Of a stretch of 64,000 nt of DNA, positions 11,434 to 23,168 are shown piece after piece; the stretch's first letter is position 1; every line of letters starts with the position of its first letter. Source of the DNA: Voacanga thouarsii (Eukaryota; Streptophyta; Magnoliopsida; Gentianales; Apocynaceae); NCBI GenBank assembly GCA_026120185.1, contig JANUWF010001101.1:620001-684000 (forward strand), given 5' to 3'. Made by a program: the position numbers and the translations under genes. The notes beneath the pieces are model-generated. The model was not told where the DNA came from. It saw only the letters and a program-made list of their open reading frames with translations, and did no database searches.

Positions 11434-12695
11434 TGTTAACCCTAAGGGCGTTCTCCTGTGTTTTGACTTATGACAAATATTGATGAGGACTAACTTGTGT
11501 GATCTACATGTTATAGGATATATTTGACCTCAGTTCTTTCAAGGCGTGCAAAAAGGATTGCTAAGCAACTCTTGAGCAATAGAATCCGAGAATGAATAAT
11601 CAAGTAGAAGATCAAGCTTAAGAGATTGCATACCAAGAATTCATTATAGAAGAAGTTAAGGTGTTTTATGTGTAAATTTCTATATTTTCTTTACCTTATG
11701 ATTCAGTTTAATTCTACCTTGAAGCACTAAAATAAAAAGATTTCAAAGTTTTAAATCCTCAGAATTTTGGATTGAGTAATTTGGGTGACCCTGCATCCAA
11801 AAGTTTCGTCCAAAATTCTGTGAACAGTATCAAATCGATTCTTCTTGAAAAAGTGTCATTTTAAACTTATCTTTTCGATGCACCATCATCCAAAACTTGA
11901 GACCAAAATTCTGGCAAATCTGACAGTGAAAACTAGCCATTGGAACACTACTTTATGCTTCTATAAAAGGTTTCAAAACTTGATTTGAAATCAGATTTTT
12001 GTCCTATCATTCTAAGAAACACTCTTGCTTTATAGAAAACAAAAATCTCCTTTTTCATAGTGCTTCAAAGTAAAATCAAATTGTGTCAAAAGGGTAAAGA
12101 TTGTTTGAGCTCATTTGTTTTGTATATCTGCTCAAAAGAGTTAGCCTTTTTCATTTCATTTCTTCAGTCATCTTGGTGTAACAAGTTGTGGTGTAAAATC
12201 CATTTGGAGTGAACTTTAATTGGTTGGTTGAGTGAGACATTTTGGATAAAACCAAGTATGATGATCATCTCTTGTATTTGGTGTAGATTGATACCATTGA
12301 GTTGGGTGAATGAAATCTGGTTGAAAATCCTTAAGTGTGAGCTTATGGTCGTGTATGTAGATCTTGGTAGATCGAACCACTATAAATCTTATGTTATCTC
12401 TCTCTGCATTCATTTTCAATCAATTGTAATCGTCTTTGCACAAATATTTTTTGTTCCTCAAAAGAAATCTTTATTGCTCTCACCAACTCATTTTTACTCC
12501 AGCATTAATTACATCGAGCATCTTGCTTTATTCAGAGTGTAGGAAATTCTTAAGTCATTTCGAAAAGCTCTCATTGTTGCAAGTTCTTTTGGTCAGAAAT
12601 TTGAATGAGCTCTTTCCTCAAAATAGAAATTTTTTTTAAGAGCATTTTAAATTTGCTAAAAACCTTGTTCAGTCCCCCCCCCCTAAGGTTTTTCA
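11434..12695 (+). repeat. Sirevirus 3' LTR, complete
   Basis: It begins TGTTAACCC after the purine tract and ends TTTTTCA at 12695, giving about 1262 bases. Bases 11747-12695 align with 1-950. The TATA box is kept at 11962-11968. A C-run near 12674-12683 is expanded compared with the 5' LTR. The next bases (ACTAG) belong to the LTR-E remnant and are the likely right target duplication. Confidence 0.9.
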
Positions 12696-13263
12696 ACTAG
12701 AATATAGATTCATTAGCCAATTTTATTCTTTTAAATTACCTAAAATATAGGAATTTTGTGAGGATTGATTTTAATGCATCTTGTGGGTAAATTAGTTGAG
12801 ATAGAATATGTTCAATGATTTAACTAGAAGCTAATAATTCCATGGATTGCAAATGAAATAGGTTTATGTTAATCCTTCATGATGCCAAGATAATAATTAA
12901 TTGAGAGAATAACTAGTCAATTATTATTGTGTATTCAAGGATTCCTATTTATTTACATGTCTTTTCTTCTTATTCTTACTCCTTGATTATCCTTGTGACT
13001 TTTCTTGTTTAACTTGACTATTTCTCTAGTATATTAGGTTAGTGTTTTACTTATCTCTTCTTATTTTATTGACAAAACAATAAAGTTTTAGATAAAGTAA
13101 GGTGGGAGCCTAAGTTCTTGTGGATTCAATACTTGCTATTCCCTATACTATGTGATAGGTTTACTGGCCCGTATGTGTGATTTTAGTGGTTAATATTTTA
13201 ATTAAAGCTTGATTTATTGTGAACTTTGTTTGTAATGTTTTCTATACTAAAAAACACGCATTA
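12696..13263 (+). repeat. LTR-E fragment, 3' part
   Basis: This aligns on the plus strand with the last 560 or so bases of the LTR-E copies, for example 30266-30828. It ends in the family terminus CTAAAAAACACGCA followed by a mutated TCA. The left part is cut by the Sirevirus insertion and lies off the window. It inserted into the gypsy gag region on its right. Confidence 0.85.
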
Positions 13264-14300
13264 TCTACCAAATTGGCTATTTTCCTATTCAATTCTCCCA
13301 AAAACCTAGCCTTTATTGCTCTAGGGTCCTTATTGATTTGAGCCCTCATCAACATCACCTCTATTTCCTTATGATAATCCTCCACACTCTTATTCCCTTG
13401 CTTGAGTAATTGAAGCCTTTAGTAGAAGTCATTATGGTAATGGCACGGAACAAACTAGCTCTCATCATATCCTTCAACAAGTTCCAATTTGCCACGGTCT
13501 CCACTCCTATTTGCCTTCTTTGAGCACTAACTTGTTTCCACCAAACCAAAGTATACTTCGAAAAGCCCAAAATAGCTAGTCTTACATTTGATCTTTCACT
13601 ATAGGTATGACACTCAAAGAATATTTTCATTTTACTCTCCTACTCAAAATAGGCTTCGGGATCACTCTTTCCATAAAATGTAAGCACCTTCATTTTGATA
13701 TAATTCAACTCTCTCTCCTCTTTATTTCCTTCTCTCCTATCTCCTCTATTGCCCCAACCTCTATTGAGTTCTCTATAGGCATCACCATATTCCCTTTATA
13801 CCATTCATCAACTCCCTCAAATTCTCATTTCAACCCCCTTAGATTGTTTCCACTATTCCTTCCTTGGCCCTTACCTCATCTTCCTCTCATACCATGTCTT
13901 CCCCCTCTCGTCAAAGCTTGTTGGAATCTCCCAATAGAGGGCTCATCCCACTCTTCTCCTTGTTGAGGATTTAATAGAGGAGTATGGGCATTATTATTCC
14001 TCATTTTAGGACTAGGAACTTCAAATTGTTCTTAGCGCCTTCTTTATACTTTGGTAGAAGATTGACCCAAATGATTTCTCAATCCCATGATCTCTCTTGT
14101 CATATCTTCAAACTTATTGTGCATTGTTCTCATTATAGCATTTAAATCCTCTCACAATACCTTTGCATCAATTGGTTCTTCTTGTAGCCCACTAGGTCCA
14201 CTTGGGTTAGGCCTAGGAACTTCTTGTTCATGGGCTATGGTGGTGGAATATTCAATGAATTACTCCTACAAAAGAGATTACCAAAAGAAATAGATACTCT
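13264..14300 (-). pseudogene. gag: Ty3/gypsy gag fragment
   Basis: Read on the minus strand this is a Retrotrans_gag domain. A segment about G-K-S-D-P-E-A-Y lies near 13640-13670. Then comes a conserved core with F-E-C-H, L-V-W-W and a run of arginines at 13500-13620, and then a stretch with L-L-K-Q-G-N-K-S-V near 13385-13415. The arrangement is typical of plant chromovirus-like gag. Upstream residues (about 14050-14130 on the minus strand) fit the N-terminal helix region. A TAG stands where the family has tryptophan near 13643, and there are other stops. The C-terminal part, zinc knuckle and pol are missing because the LTR-E copy truncates the gene at 13263. Confidence 0.85.
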
Positions 14301-15117
14301 CTACACTCCATTGCGTATTTACTCTCAAAGATAGTCACTTTACACTCGTGTTTACTCTTTTTGGCTCTTTTGATAATAACCTTCTTGTATTTTTCTCAAT
14401 ACTCAAACCTTCTTGTTCAATCTCAATTCTCTCCAATAGCTAAAGATTTAGTCTATCTAAGTGAGTTAATAAAAATCAATAGATTTTCCAATTAGAGGGT
14501 CTTAGGAGAATTTTAACGGACACTTGTTGGGTACCTTAGACAAACAAGTTTTCAAGTAAGAATTTTAAGAAGTGAAGACTCAATTAACACAAGAACAAAC
14601 ACTAAAAGTATAAGAAAGCAATTTCAAACAAGAAACGAACAACAATTAGCAAGAACGAAAAAATAAGAACAACTAGAGAATAGGAATATGAAGAACAAGA
14701 TAATCACAAGTATACAATAGTAAAGATGAGTTCAATGAATATGGATTTCAACAATAGAGTGATATACCAAGTCCCAACATCTCAAAGAATGAAAGGTAAA
14801 AGTCAAAACTCCCAACTATAGCCATAAATATTCTCATAGAACTTTTATCAAATACCTTAGTTGCAATCTCATTACTTAAAACCAATCAATATTTTCACTC
14901 ATATCCAAGCCCATCTTCGCCACAAATACAAAAAGAATTTGTTCCTAACATTATAATAACATCAAGGAGCAATTTTTTCAAGGGTATATCAAGAAATAAC
15001 AAAGATATCATGACCTTTTTTACGCATTTTTTTGAGTTACGAGATTTTACCTGTTTTTCTTCAACTTTGTAGGGCTCCTTTTCTTGATTTCAAGTTTTGA
15101 TTGGAATCAAAGCTTTT
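14301..15117 (-). other. Gypsy 5' leader region
   Basis: This lies between the gag remnant and the primer site of the minus-strand gypsy fragment. No domain is recognisable. Its position and the absence of codons in common with gag suggest leader sequence, possibly with a decayed start of gag. Confidence 0.4.
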
Positions 15118-15135
15118 CTTACTCTAATACCAAAC
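15118..15135 (-). other. Primer binding site of gypsy fragment
   Basis: On the minus strand TTTGGTATTAGAGTAAG follows the LTR end after a few bases. It is a one-substitution form of TGGTATCAGAG and would pair with initiator methionine tRNA. Confidence 0.65.
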
Positions 15136-15139
15136 TATT

Positions 15140-16226
15140 TGATATGATCTTGAGTGGTTAAATTGATGGGATAATGGGGTAATATCTTAGTTTATATAAT
15201 AGAACCAAAATAGTGGAGTTTTGTGGCTAAAATGGAGGAATAAAACTATCTATCTACACTCTAGCAAAACCTTAAAGAACTAGGTATCAAAAACCCACAA
15301 GAATAGTTGCAAGATCAACTATAGACTTCCCCAAATATCCTTGAAATAACAAAGGTAGTCAAGAACAAAAGAGTATAAAGTATAGGCACTCAAATAATGG
15401 AATTCAAGATAAACCTTAGAAGTGCAAAGCAATCCAAGACCTAATCAAGAGAAGCCACATTGAATTATCCAAAAGATTTAGGGACTCATTCAAATGGAAG
15501 ATTATACCCTAAGCATGGTCTTGAACAAGATGAACAAAGAGGCAAAGACCTATTAAGACTCTCTCTTTCAAATTTGAATAAAGTATATAGATTGTCTTGT
15601 CAAATCACAAAAAGATATATTTTTACTACTCTAACCCTAACTAAGTGATTCCTGAAGTCCTAAGACAAATTAAGGCCTTAGAAAGTCTTTACAAAATGTT
15701 TAAAATAGGAAGAAATAGGAGAAAATACAAAAAATCGCAAAATAGGGGTACGGGCCCCTTCATGAGACAACGCCAATTTGGGCACTAGGGTCGGCGTCGA
15801 CTCTTCACTGGAAAGCGAGCTATTCTTTAACAGTTCATAGCTAGTGCTGGTTCAGCTGGTTTGGTCCGACGTCAGTTCTCTTCTAGGTTGCTGTGCTTCA
15901 CTTTCTCCTTTGGTACTGGCTTGAGTTTTTATTGGGGTTTCTCCGGGATTTTCATCAAGTTGAGTTTTTGGCTACCTTCAACATCCTTCCAAATCTCTTC
16001 CATCCTCAAACATAGTTTTATGAGCAAATGAGACCAGGAAAGCCTAAATTCCAATTCCTTCCTCTAGTAATTCTGAACACCAAAAGACTTCAAGTTTCAA
16101 CAAAATCATAAAAATAGGGTACTTAATTCTTCAGATTTGAATTGAAATAAAATAACTTAGAACACAAAAGCCTCGATTATAAAATTTTGAAAGTCTAGCA
16201 CTTAAAAAGGTATAAAATTCAGCACA
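15140..16226 (-). repeat. Ty3/gypsy 5' LTR (minus strand)
   Basis: On the minus strand the sequence starts TGTGCTG (16226) and ends GATCATATCA (15140), then the primer site. At about 1087 bases with TG...CA ends it has normal LTR form. Only one copy is in the window, so the left edge rests on the primer site and the right edge on the TG start next to non-repetitive sequence. Confidence 0.65.
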
Positions 16227-16238
16227 GTTAACTCCAAT

Positions 16239-16243
<5 letters not shown>

Positions 16244-16297
<54 letters not shown>
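16244..16297. repeat. AT dinucleotide microsatellite
   Basis: An uninterrupted alternating A/T run of about 27 repeats follows the gypsy LTR. It is a likely length polymorphism and a possible assembly weak point. Confidence 0.95.
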
Positions 16298-16300
<3 letters not shown>

Positions 16301-16329
16301 CCTAGGAGTTACTACCGTGTACCCAATCT

Positions 16330-16560
16330 AAACCTCCACTGCTACCAAATCAAATCAAATTCTCCTCTTTTGCTTATTCTCTTCAAACCTACCGCTACCA
16401 AATCAAATCTGAGTCTCCTTTCTCCTTCCTATTCTTATTCTTCTTCTCTACTAAATTTGAACACCTCCCATTGCAAATTAAATTAGTCTTCTCTGCTTCT
16501 TTTTGTCTTCAAACGTCTGCTACCGCTAAATCAAATCGGTTTCCTTCTGTCCCTCTTCTC
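16330..16560. repeat. CT-rich degenerate tandem repeat
   Basis: The phrase CTACC followed by AAATCAAATC recurs at about 16340, 16391 and 16517, with C/T-rich spacers of 50 to 120 bases. The units are not identical. No gene is supported here; the region looks like simple degenerate repeat. Confidence 0.45.
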
Positions 16561-17179
16561 CTTCCCTTCTCCATCTTTATGCTCCAGTTTGGTACATGGA
16601 CAGCCACCGTTGAATTTGGAGGAGGAAAGAAAGTAAAAAGAAGGAAAGAGGGAAAAAAAAGAAATACTTTTAAAATAAAAAAGAAAAATTATATATTTTA
16701 ATAAAGTAATGTAAGATTACTTAAAGACCATTAAAAATATTACATGTAAGTCACGTGATTAACATAATTAGCAGAATGGAAGACGCAAATTTAGATATTT
16801 TGAGAGTTTGAATAGAAATTTTACTCATTTTATAGTTAGAAGGCAAAATTTGAATTTTAAAATAATTTAAGTGTCACAAAATTGTTTACTTGAATTCAAA
16901 ATCAATTAAATCTTGATACAACCGTAAAATATCAAATTCATGAAGAATTAACTTGATTTGCTCTGTAAGCAAATCCGTGAAACGTGTAAACCATTCACTC
17001 GCTGACCTTCATGCGTGATTACATGGATAGACGTTTCCGGTTATTATGACACTTGGTTAGTGTGTGAGATTAACAATACAATCAAATCCAACAATCTATT
17101 TCTTGCATCAATAGCTAATAGACTAATAATTTGATCAAATTAAACAATTGTAAAATACATCAGAGAATACTTGTATAAA

Positions 17180-17219
<40 letters not shown>

Positions 17220-19375
17220 AAATGATGATCTAATCGTTTAATTTCTAACAAAAGTTAAAAACATATGTAAAATTTCTTTTAATGACATCACAAATTTTAA
17301 TCAAAATTATCAATGTATCTAAATCTTGATTAATAACAAATTGTTTATGAACATGAAATATAATATTCAATTTTGTGACTAAAACTTCTCGTATAAACAT
17401 CATTTGAAAAATATACGATTAAGTCAATGGATTATAAAAGTAATTAATGTTTCATGTAGAAATAAACTTTATATATATAGGCATTGTTTAATATTTTCAA
17501 CTTTAAAACTATACCAAAATTTTGGTATAAACATAAACCCACAATTTTAATTACAGAACTGAAAAAACATAAATTGAGACCATGAATATTGATAGAAAAT
17601 CTCATCGTTTTTTATTTTTAAAGATGACTTAAATAATTAATTACTTTAATAAGAGAAAGAAAAAGAAAATATTCTTCTCCTTCATATCTGTAATAAAAAT
17701 TTTGATCAAAAATAGATCCAAAAATTTACTTATAATATTATAAAATTAAAACACATGAGTTAACACCATAATCTAAATGTATATTTTAAAGTTGAAGAGG
17801 GGATTGAATTATCCAAATTATTTATTTAAGTTTTTTTTTTTTGAAAACCATTTAACTTCCCTAATGAATGGTGTAGATTTTAGAATTCATCCACCTACAC
17901 TTTTTAATGGTTGAGATTAGTTTAGTCGTCGTAGGTAAAATAGTAATTGAACATTATATAAAATTATTATTTTTTAAAAAAATTGAAAATTAATTATTCT
18001 ATTATAACTATTAACATTATTAAAAATTACAATTATTTATGCTATTATAAATATTAATAATCATATTAATATGATCATATTAGTATATCAATGTCATAGA
18101 GAGCCTTTACCTCTGTCCCTTCTTTGCACTTATAATTTTTTTATTTTTTTTTTTTAACACAAGACTAGAGCCCAGGATGAAAGGCCAAAACAGATTGTGC
18201 AAGTTAATGTTTTTAAAAAAAAAAAATTAATGAACAATTGCAATTCCACTAACAGCTAAAGTTCCCAACATAAAATTTTGAATTATATAAAATCCCAATA
18301 GAGAAGATTACCTTCCAGACCAACATATCCAGTATATAGACAATAGAGAAGATTGATATGGAACTAGAAAATTGAAAAAAATTCCCCAGCACAAAAATTT
18401 TTAGATAGAAGATGAAAATCGTTGCTAAAATTTTTGTATTATTAGTTTTGTCTATAATATAATGCTTGGAATTTGGCTTGGGTAATTAGTATTACTTTAA
18501 GTTTGATCTATTGAACTGAAAAAAAAATCACAAATTACAAAATGTAGCTATTCATAAGTCTTAATAAATATGAATAAAAATCATATGAATGATAAACTGC
18601 TACAGTTACCATATTAAATTACAATTACCAAATTATGAATGAGATAACTGTCTTCATATGAATAGTTATTTGTGCTATATTGCTATATAAAAAATTCCCT
18701 TTCACAAAATATACAAGTTGCATGTTGATATCAGCTCCAAACAAATAGGCATATGTCTTGGTTGATCTTACTATTTCATTGCATGATTTTCTTGTGTCTT
18801 GGTTGTCTTGCATTATCTGTTTAGTTTTTTTTTTTTTTTTTAATTCTCCAATGTTTTGTTGTTGTTCAAATGTTGGTATTGCAGATCAAGAATCTTCAAA
18901 AGACATTCAAAGATAGAATAGATGAATTTGAAGCTCACTCGATTATTCTTTAGAAAAAGGTTAATTTTTTACTCACCTGTTCATTAGTTTTGGTTATTGA
19001 GATTGTTGTTTACACTCTTTTAGCTGTTAAGGGTGGCATATAATGGCTTTGGCTCATCTTTCCCCAACGTTCTGTTTGGGTCTAATTGATCTATACATAT
19101 TTTAATTTTCTTTTCTGCAATTTAATACAATTTTCTTATTAGAATTTTGTTTTTTTTTTTTTGGTATTTTTTAAAATTATTAGTAATTTTATTTGGCTAA
19201 AATTAGCTTATTTTCTGCAGATGGTCAATGTTCAGTTTTGTCTTTCATCCTATTCTATTGTTTCTAGGAATGTATATCTCTTAGTAGCTTAGATTCTCTG
19301 AACTTTAAAAGCAAAACAACACCATTTGCTTGTTCACAGTTTTGTCTAATGTATAGATATTGGAATTTTAACGAA
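16561..19375. other. AT-rich intergenic DNA, no gene seen
   Basis: I see no coding sequence or named repeat here apart from an AT microsatellite at 17185-17216 and several poly-A/T runs (for example 17826-17842 and 18821-18840). Short open frames do not resemble known proteins and have random composition. Confidence 0.6.
17185..17216. repeat. AT dinucleotide microsatellite
   Basis: An alternating TA run of about 16 repeats in AT-rich DNA. Confidence 0.95.
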
Positions 19376-19560
19376 TTGTGCATTATTTTTCCTACTCACT
19401 CATAATCATATTTTAGTCTCTACTTTGTAGTTTTGTAGTCTGTAGTCTGTAATATTACTTTTTATGAACTCTAATCATTAGACCCTTCAAATGACCAAAA
19501 ATTCTACACAAGCATCAGTAATCTCATGCAAGCGGCAATAGAAAAAAATTGTAGGCAGAG
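19376..19560. repeat. Duplicated segment, copy 1 (other copy 47996-48235)
   Basis: The sequence from TTGTGCATTA to the words AAGCGGCAATAG is repeated at 47996-48235 with substitutions and an insertion of about 40 bases. It lies just past the 3' end of the PPR pseudogene. It indicates that the duplication linking the two halves of the window reached further than the trihelix gene. Confidence 0.75.
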
Positions 19561-21135
19561 CCAAAGCATTCAACAATCATCATCTTAACCATAAGCTTCA
19601 TGGCTCTAGAAAACCAATCTATTAAAGCAAATTGCATAGCAATTGCCTATTCCAAGCTATTCCTTATAATGGTACATGTATTTGTTAAGTTGTGCTATTG
19701 GCCTGAATATTCTTACAAAAGCCTTTACTTCTTCTACCTCTCATCTCCTAGCAATCCAATTTAATATATTTATTATAACTAGCCTAGGTTTTGGAGCCCA
19801 TTTTGGGTTTTGTTTTTTAACTAGAAGAGCTTCCTTCAACCATTCAACTGCCTTCTCCTTGTTATCTCTATCCATAGAGCCTGTAGTAATTATACCCCAG
19901 CTCTTTGCAAGCAAAGAGATTTGGTGTGGGGAAATATTCAGTGAGTAGAAAAACATGTACAAAATAAGACCCTTTCGCCAAGGTAGCAAGTCTAATAGTA
20001 GCAAGTTGCAAATGCAGAAGAGCCACATCTCTTAACTATTCCCCTGATTTATCGTAGGGAAGTTTCACTGCTATGAGATCAATATGTGGTTTACTTGGTA
20101 TCTGAAGCTTGGGAAGAATAGAACATATAGGAACCTCATTTTCTTGTTCTTCATCTATCCATTCACGATATAATGTTTCCTAATATTTTCTGGCACACAT
20201 TCAAGGTTGATTACAACATGCTCAGCATCTGGAAAAAACTGTTGCCTTCTCTTTCTTCCTTTTTTTGACAATGCCATGAAGCATATCTTCAACTTTCTCA
20301 ATTAGATATCTCTTGCAATACCCAATCAGTGGAATATTTGGCACTCTCAAATATTAAGTGAAACAAGAAGACTCCTACTCTTCCAGCACTGACTAAACTT
20401 TCTCAAGTTCGCTAAACATCACTAAAGTACCAAGCATGGTGACATAATCTCTATTGATATGTCTCTTACAAATAGTTTCTTGGATAACCCACATTCTCAT
20501 CACTTCATTTGCATTTCAAAGCTATGAATAGAGTGAAATAAAATGGTTTTATCCTATAGCATCTCTGTGTAGTGTATCTTGTAGCTTCTTTAAACAAATG
20601 ATTACTTTTTCCTTAAAATTGGCTCTAATGTAATGGTTGGCCACTACTGAATAAGTGCTCTAGTCCATGCAGATGTGAGAATGATTCTCCATCCCTTTGA
20701 GAAGCTTACCAAGTTAGTAAGATCAGATTTCATCCCATAACAACTAATGCAGATTCTATAGATAAAGGTATTAAGGATAATGCCATTTGCCTTCATCTTC
20801 TTTAGTGCTTCAATAACTTTATCCAGTTGGGCTTGCACTTTTATATAGGAACATTAGAGATTATTGTAAACAAAAGTGTTGGAAACATAACTTATCTACT
20901 TCACCTTTTGCACCATATGTTTTGTCATTCTTTTCTTAGTCCTTTAAGATATGGAAAGACCTATGCAACTCATCCATTTAGAAACCTGCCACAACAAGCG
21001 TCCACACCAAAAAGTTTTGAGAAACAAAAGAGGTTTAATTTTTATTGGCTACTACAATTTCTTGACATTCATGCCAAAATCATGTTGATTCTCCTACAAT
21101 CCAATGACTCGCTCTTAATGAAAATAATACCATAA
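19530..21135 (-). pseudogene. P-class pentatricopeptide repeat (PPR) protein, broken
   Basis: Read on the minus strand, pieces in changing frames match a plant P-class PPR protein of the small mitochondrial type. PPR motifs are visible near 20950-20850 and 20838-20690. The latter has V-I-E-A-L-K-K-M-K-A-N-G-I followed by L-N-T-F-I-Y-R-I and then Y-G-M-K-S-D-L. A later piece at 19741-19870 contains the ending W-L-K-E-A-L followed by W-A-P-K-P, typical of the C-terminal part of this subfamily. Such proteins bind organelle RNA. Many stops and frameshifts, and a missing N-terminus with its targeting peptide, make this a pseudogene. The family call is firm; the exact orthologue is not known. Confidence 0.75.
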
Positions 21136-21411
21136 GTTGATTAAAGCCAGTTGTTCCTCTGTAATTATCCCAAAAAAAAAAAAGGAAAAACTTTCATAAT
21201 CATTTGATAGGTTAGGTTTAGGTTACAATCATAATTATTTGGAATTATTTGTTTAAGTATTATAATCTATTACTAACCCACACTTGTTAATGTTCATAGG
21301 ATGGTTATAATTTATCGAACTACCTGTAAGAACACAGTCTAGCATCCACCTATCCCAATCCATCTAGCAAACCTACCTTCTTCAGACTTAGAACCTGAAC
21401 CTGAACAACCA

Positions 21412-21504
21412 ATGGATGAGAGCAGTGATGATGAAGTACAAATTCTAAAACCACTTTTGTCCCAACTTGTGCAAGTGATAGACTTAGTTTTTGATAGTGA
21501 ATAA
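21412..21504 (+). pseudogene. Short acidic coding remnant
   Basis: A frame open from before the ATG at 21412 encodes an acidic stretch with E-P-E-P-E-Q before the ATG and D-E-S-S-D-D-E-V just after it, stopping at 21504. I do not recognise it. It lies 17 bases before the next open frame in another phase, so the two may be parts of one broken or intron-containing gene. Confidence 0.3.
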
Positions 21505-21521
21505 GGTTAAAATTATAGAAC

Positions 21522-21779
21522 TTGTGCCCAAACCCACTAGTGCAAGAGATTAACCAAACTACAGACAGCGATGACCCAAGGGAATTAGATTATAAATCCC
21601 CACCAAGCCATTTTGAGGTTGGAAAGGGTTCCAAGAGACTTGGGAAAGATCTTATGACCTATGGTTTTGTTGATAGGAAAGGGATAGATTTCACTAGGAA
21701 CAATGGAGACTGGTTGTACAAAGCAGATCTTGATGATTTTGATGAAGAGTACAAGCTTATAGATTTTAGGACACTTTGA
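21522..21779 (+). CDS. Unidentified 85-codon open frame, possible gene remnant
   Basis: The ATG-started frame ends at TGA 21779. It encodes a charged soluble peptide with no membrane segment. The second half is ordered-looking: Y-G-F-V-D-R-K-G-I-D-F near residues 47-57, then N-N-G-D-W-L-Y-K-A-D-L-D-D-F-D. Codon composition is less AT-biased than the flanks, which hints at real coding origin. I do not recognise the family. It may be the last exon of a lost gene or part of an unclassified transposon. The frame upstream (21412-21504) may belong with it. Confidence 0.35.
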   Translation: MCPNPLVQEINQTTDSDDPRELDYKSPPSHFEVGKGSKRLGKDLMTYGFVDRKGIDFTRNNGDWLYKADLDDFDEEYKLIDFRTL

Positions 21780-23168
21780 GATCTTTGTTATTACTTAATG
21801 CTTTTTTATATATTTATTTGAAGACATTTTCTTCTAAAATAAGGATATACATATGATATTCCTCTTTTTTTTAAAAGCATTTTTCCTTTAATGTGTAAGT
21901 TGTTTATCTTTCATATGACCATTGTTCTAAAAACTTCCTTTATTTCTTTAGTATTTGATATGTATCATGCATAAAAAAAAAACATTGAAAATCAAATCAA
22001 AGAATAAAAATTGACAACCAAAAAAGATTTGGAACTATCCAAGAAAAAGATTTAAATTATTTCAACATTATTCTTATTTACACTTTTATGCTTTGCTTTG
22101 CTCTTTGTTTCAATTACCACACCTGAATGCTCTTTAAGGAATATATATTAATGACTTTGCTTGATCTTTGGAAAGATCTATCTGGTCTATATATTTTTGT
22201 ATCAGGAATTTTAACCTTAATTCTTCATGACACAGTACATCTTTGTGCAAATGTTTTTTCAATAGTGCTAATGCAAACAATGGACAGACTGATAATAAAT
22301 AGTTTGAGATCGATGATTTAATTGACAGTTTCATTGAGCAAAAATTATTAACAACCATTTATGTTGTTTGTGTCATATTAGTCATATTGCTAACATTAGA
22401 ATATGCATTTTAGTTGAAATTTTCCAAGCTGACTTCTACTATTTTTTAGTTGGCTTAAAGTCCAAATCATGGCAGATTCATTCGGAGCCTCATATATACT
22501 TATAATCAGCAAATAAAGTACCTGATTCCTTACAAAACCCTTGAGAATGTTTACAAAATCAGCTTTTTCCTCTCTATCCAGCCTTTCAATTTCATTTTTG
22601 TTATTTTCCTACAGTTAGGTAATTAATGCATCAAATTTAGCATGTATGTAGAAATGAAAATAGCATATATAATAAAAACATAGAAGAATGCAGATCAACA
22701 TACAAAAAAAAGATTCCTATATTTTATTTCTTCTTTGTCGTTGCTTTTTCCCCTTTTTTTCCCTAGTGTGGGTGGGTGGCAGTTCTAACATATATGTCTA
22801 AGGATGAAGTCCTTTTTGCAAGGACCATCTCCCAGCTAACCTTTATCTTTAGAAAAAACTCTTCAGGGAATTTTGAAAATTTTGTCAAAGCTCAGAATAT
22901 TTTTGTTTAGTTCAGAACATTGAAGTTTCAAATGATTTGGGTCAAAAAATACAGCACTTAAAGGAAATGAAACATATACTATGCTCACTTCTCATAATTT
23001 ATCAGCAATTCTTGCTAAAAAATTTGAAATCTTGCTAAGAGCCGAAACTAATCTATCACTCTGGCCCTTCTATTGCTCCCTTTCTAATTGAGAATTCATG
23101 TTTTGGGTTTCTAGTTGTGCATTCAGTGCATGCACGTTTTTTCTGCATCATTTTGATTAATTGGTGAT

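Larger units (their letters stand above)
1..12695 (+). mobile_element. Sirevirus-type Ty1/copia retrotransposon, 5' end off window
   Basis: The order is LTR, tRNA-Met type primer site, gag with zinc knuckles, protease, integrase, reverse transcriptase, RNase H, an extra env-like gene, a long 3' untranslated part and a second LTR. Integrase before reverse transcriptase is the Ty1/copia order. An env-like gene downstream of pol, more than one zinc knuckle in gag and a tract like ACAAAAAGGGGAGAA after env are Sirevirus (Maximus lineage) traits from established knowledge. gag and pol carry many stops and frameshifts, so the copy is dead. A 2.0 kb solo LTR-A has split the env-like gene. The 3' LTR abuts an LTR-E remnant, so the element landed in an older transposon. 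Its 5' target duplication lies outside the window. Confidence 0.9.

Noticed and set aside
12216..12639. Open frames in both strands of the Sirevirus 3' LTR
   Set aside because: They lie wholly within the LTR, overlap on opposite strands and lack any protein likeness.
13607..13966. 119-codon plus-strand frame, proline/serine-rich
   Set aside because: It is the antisense of the minus-strand gypsy gag, whose match to the gag domain is clear.
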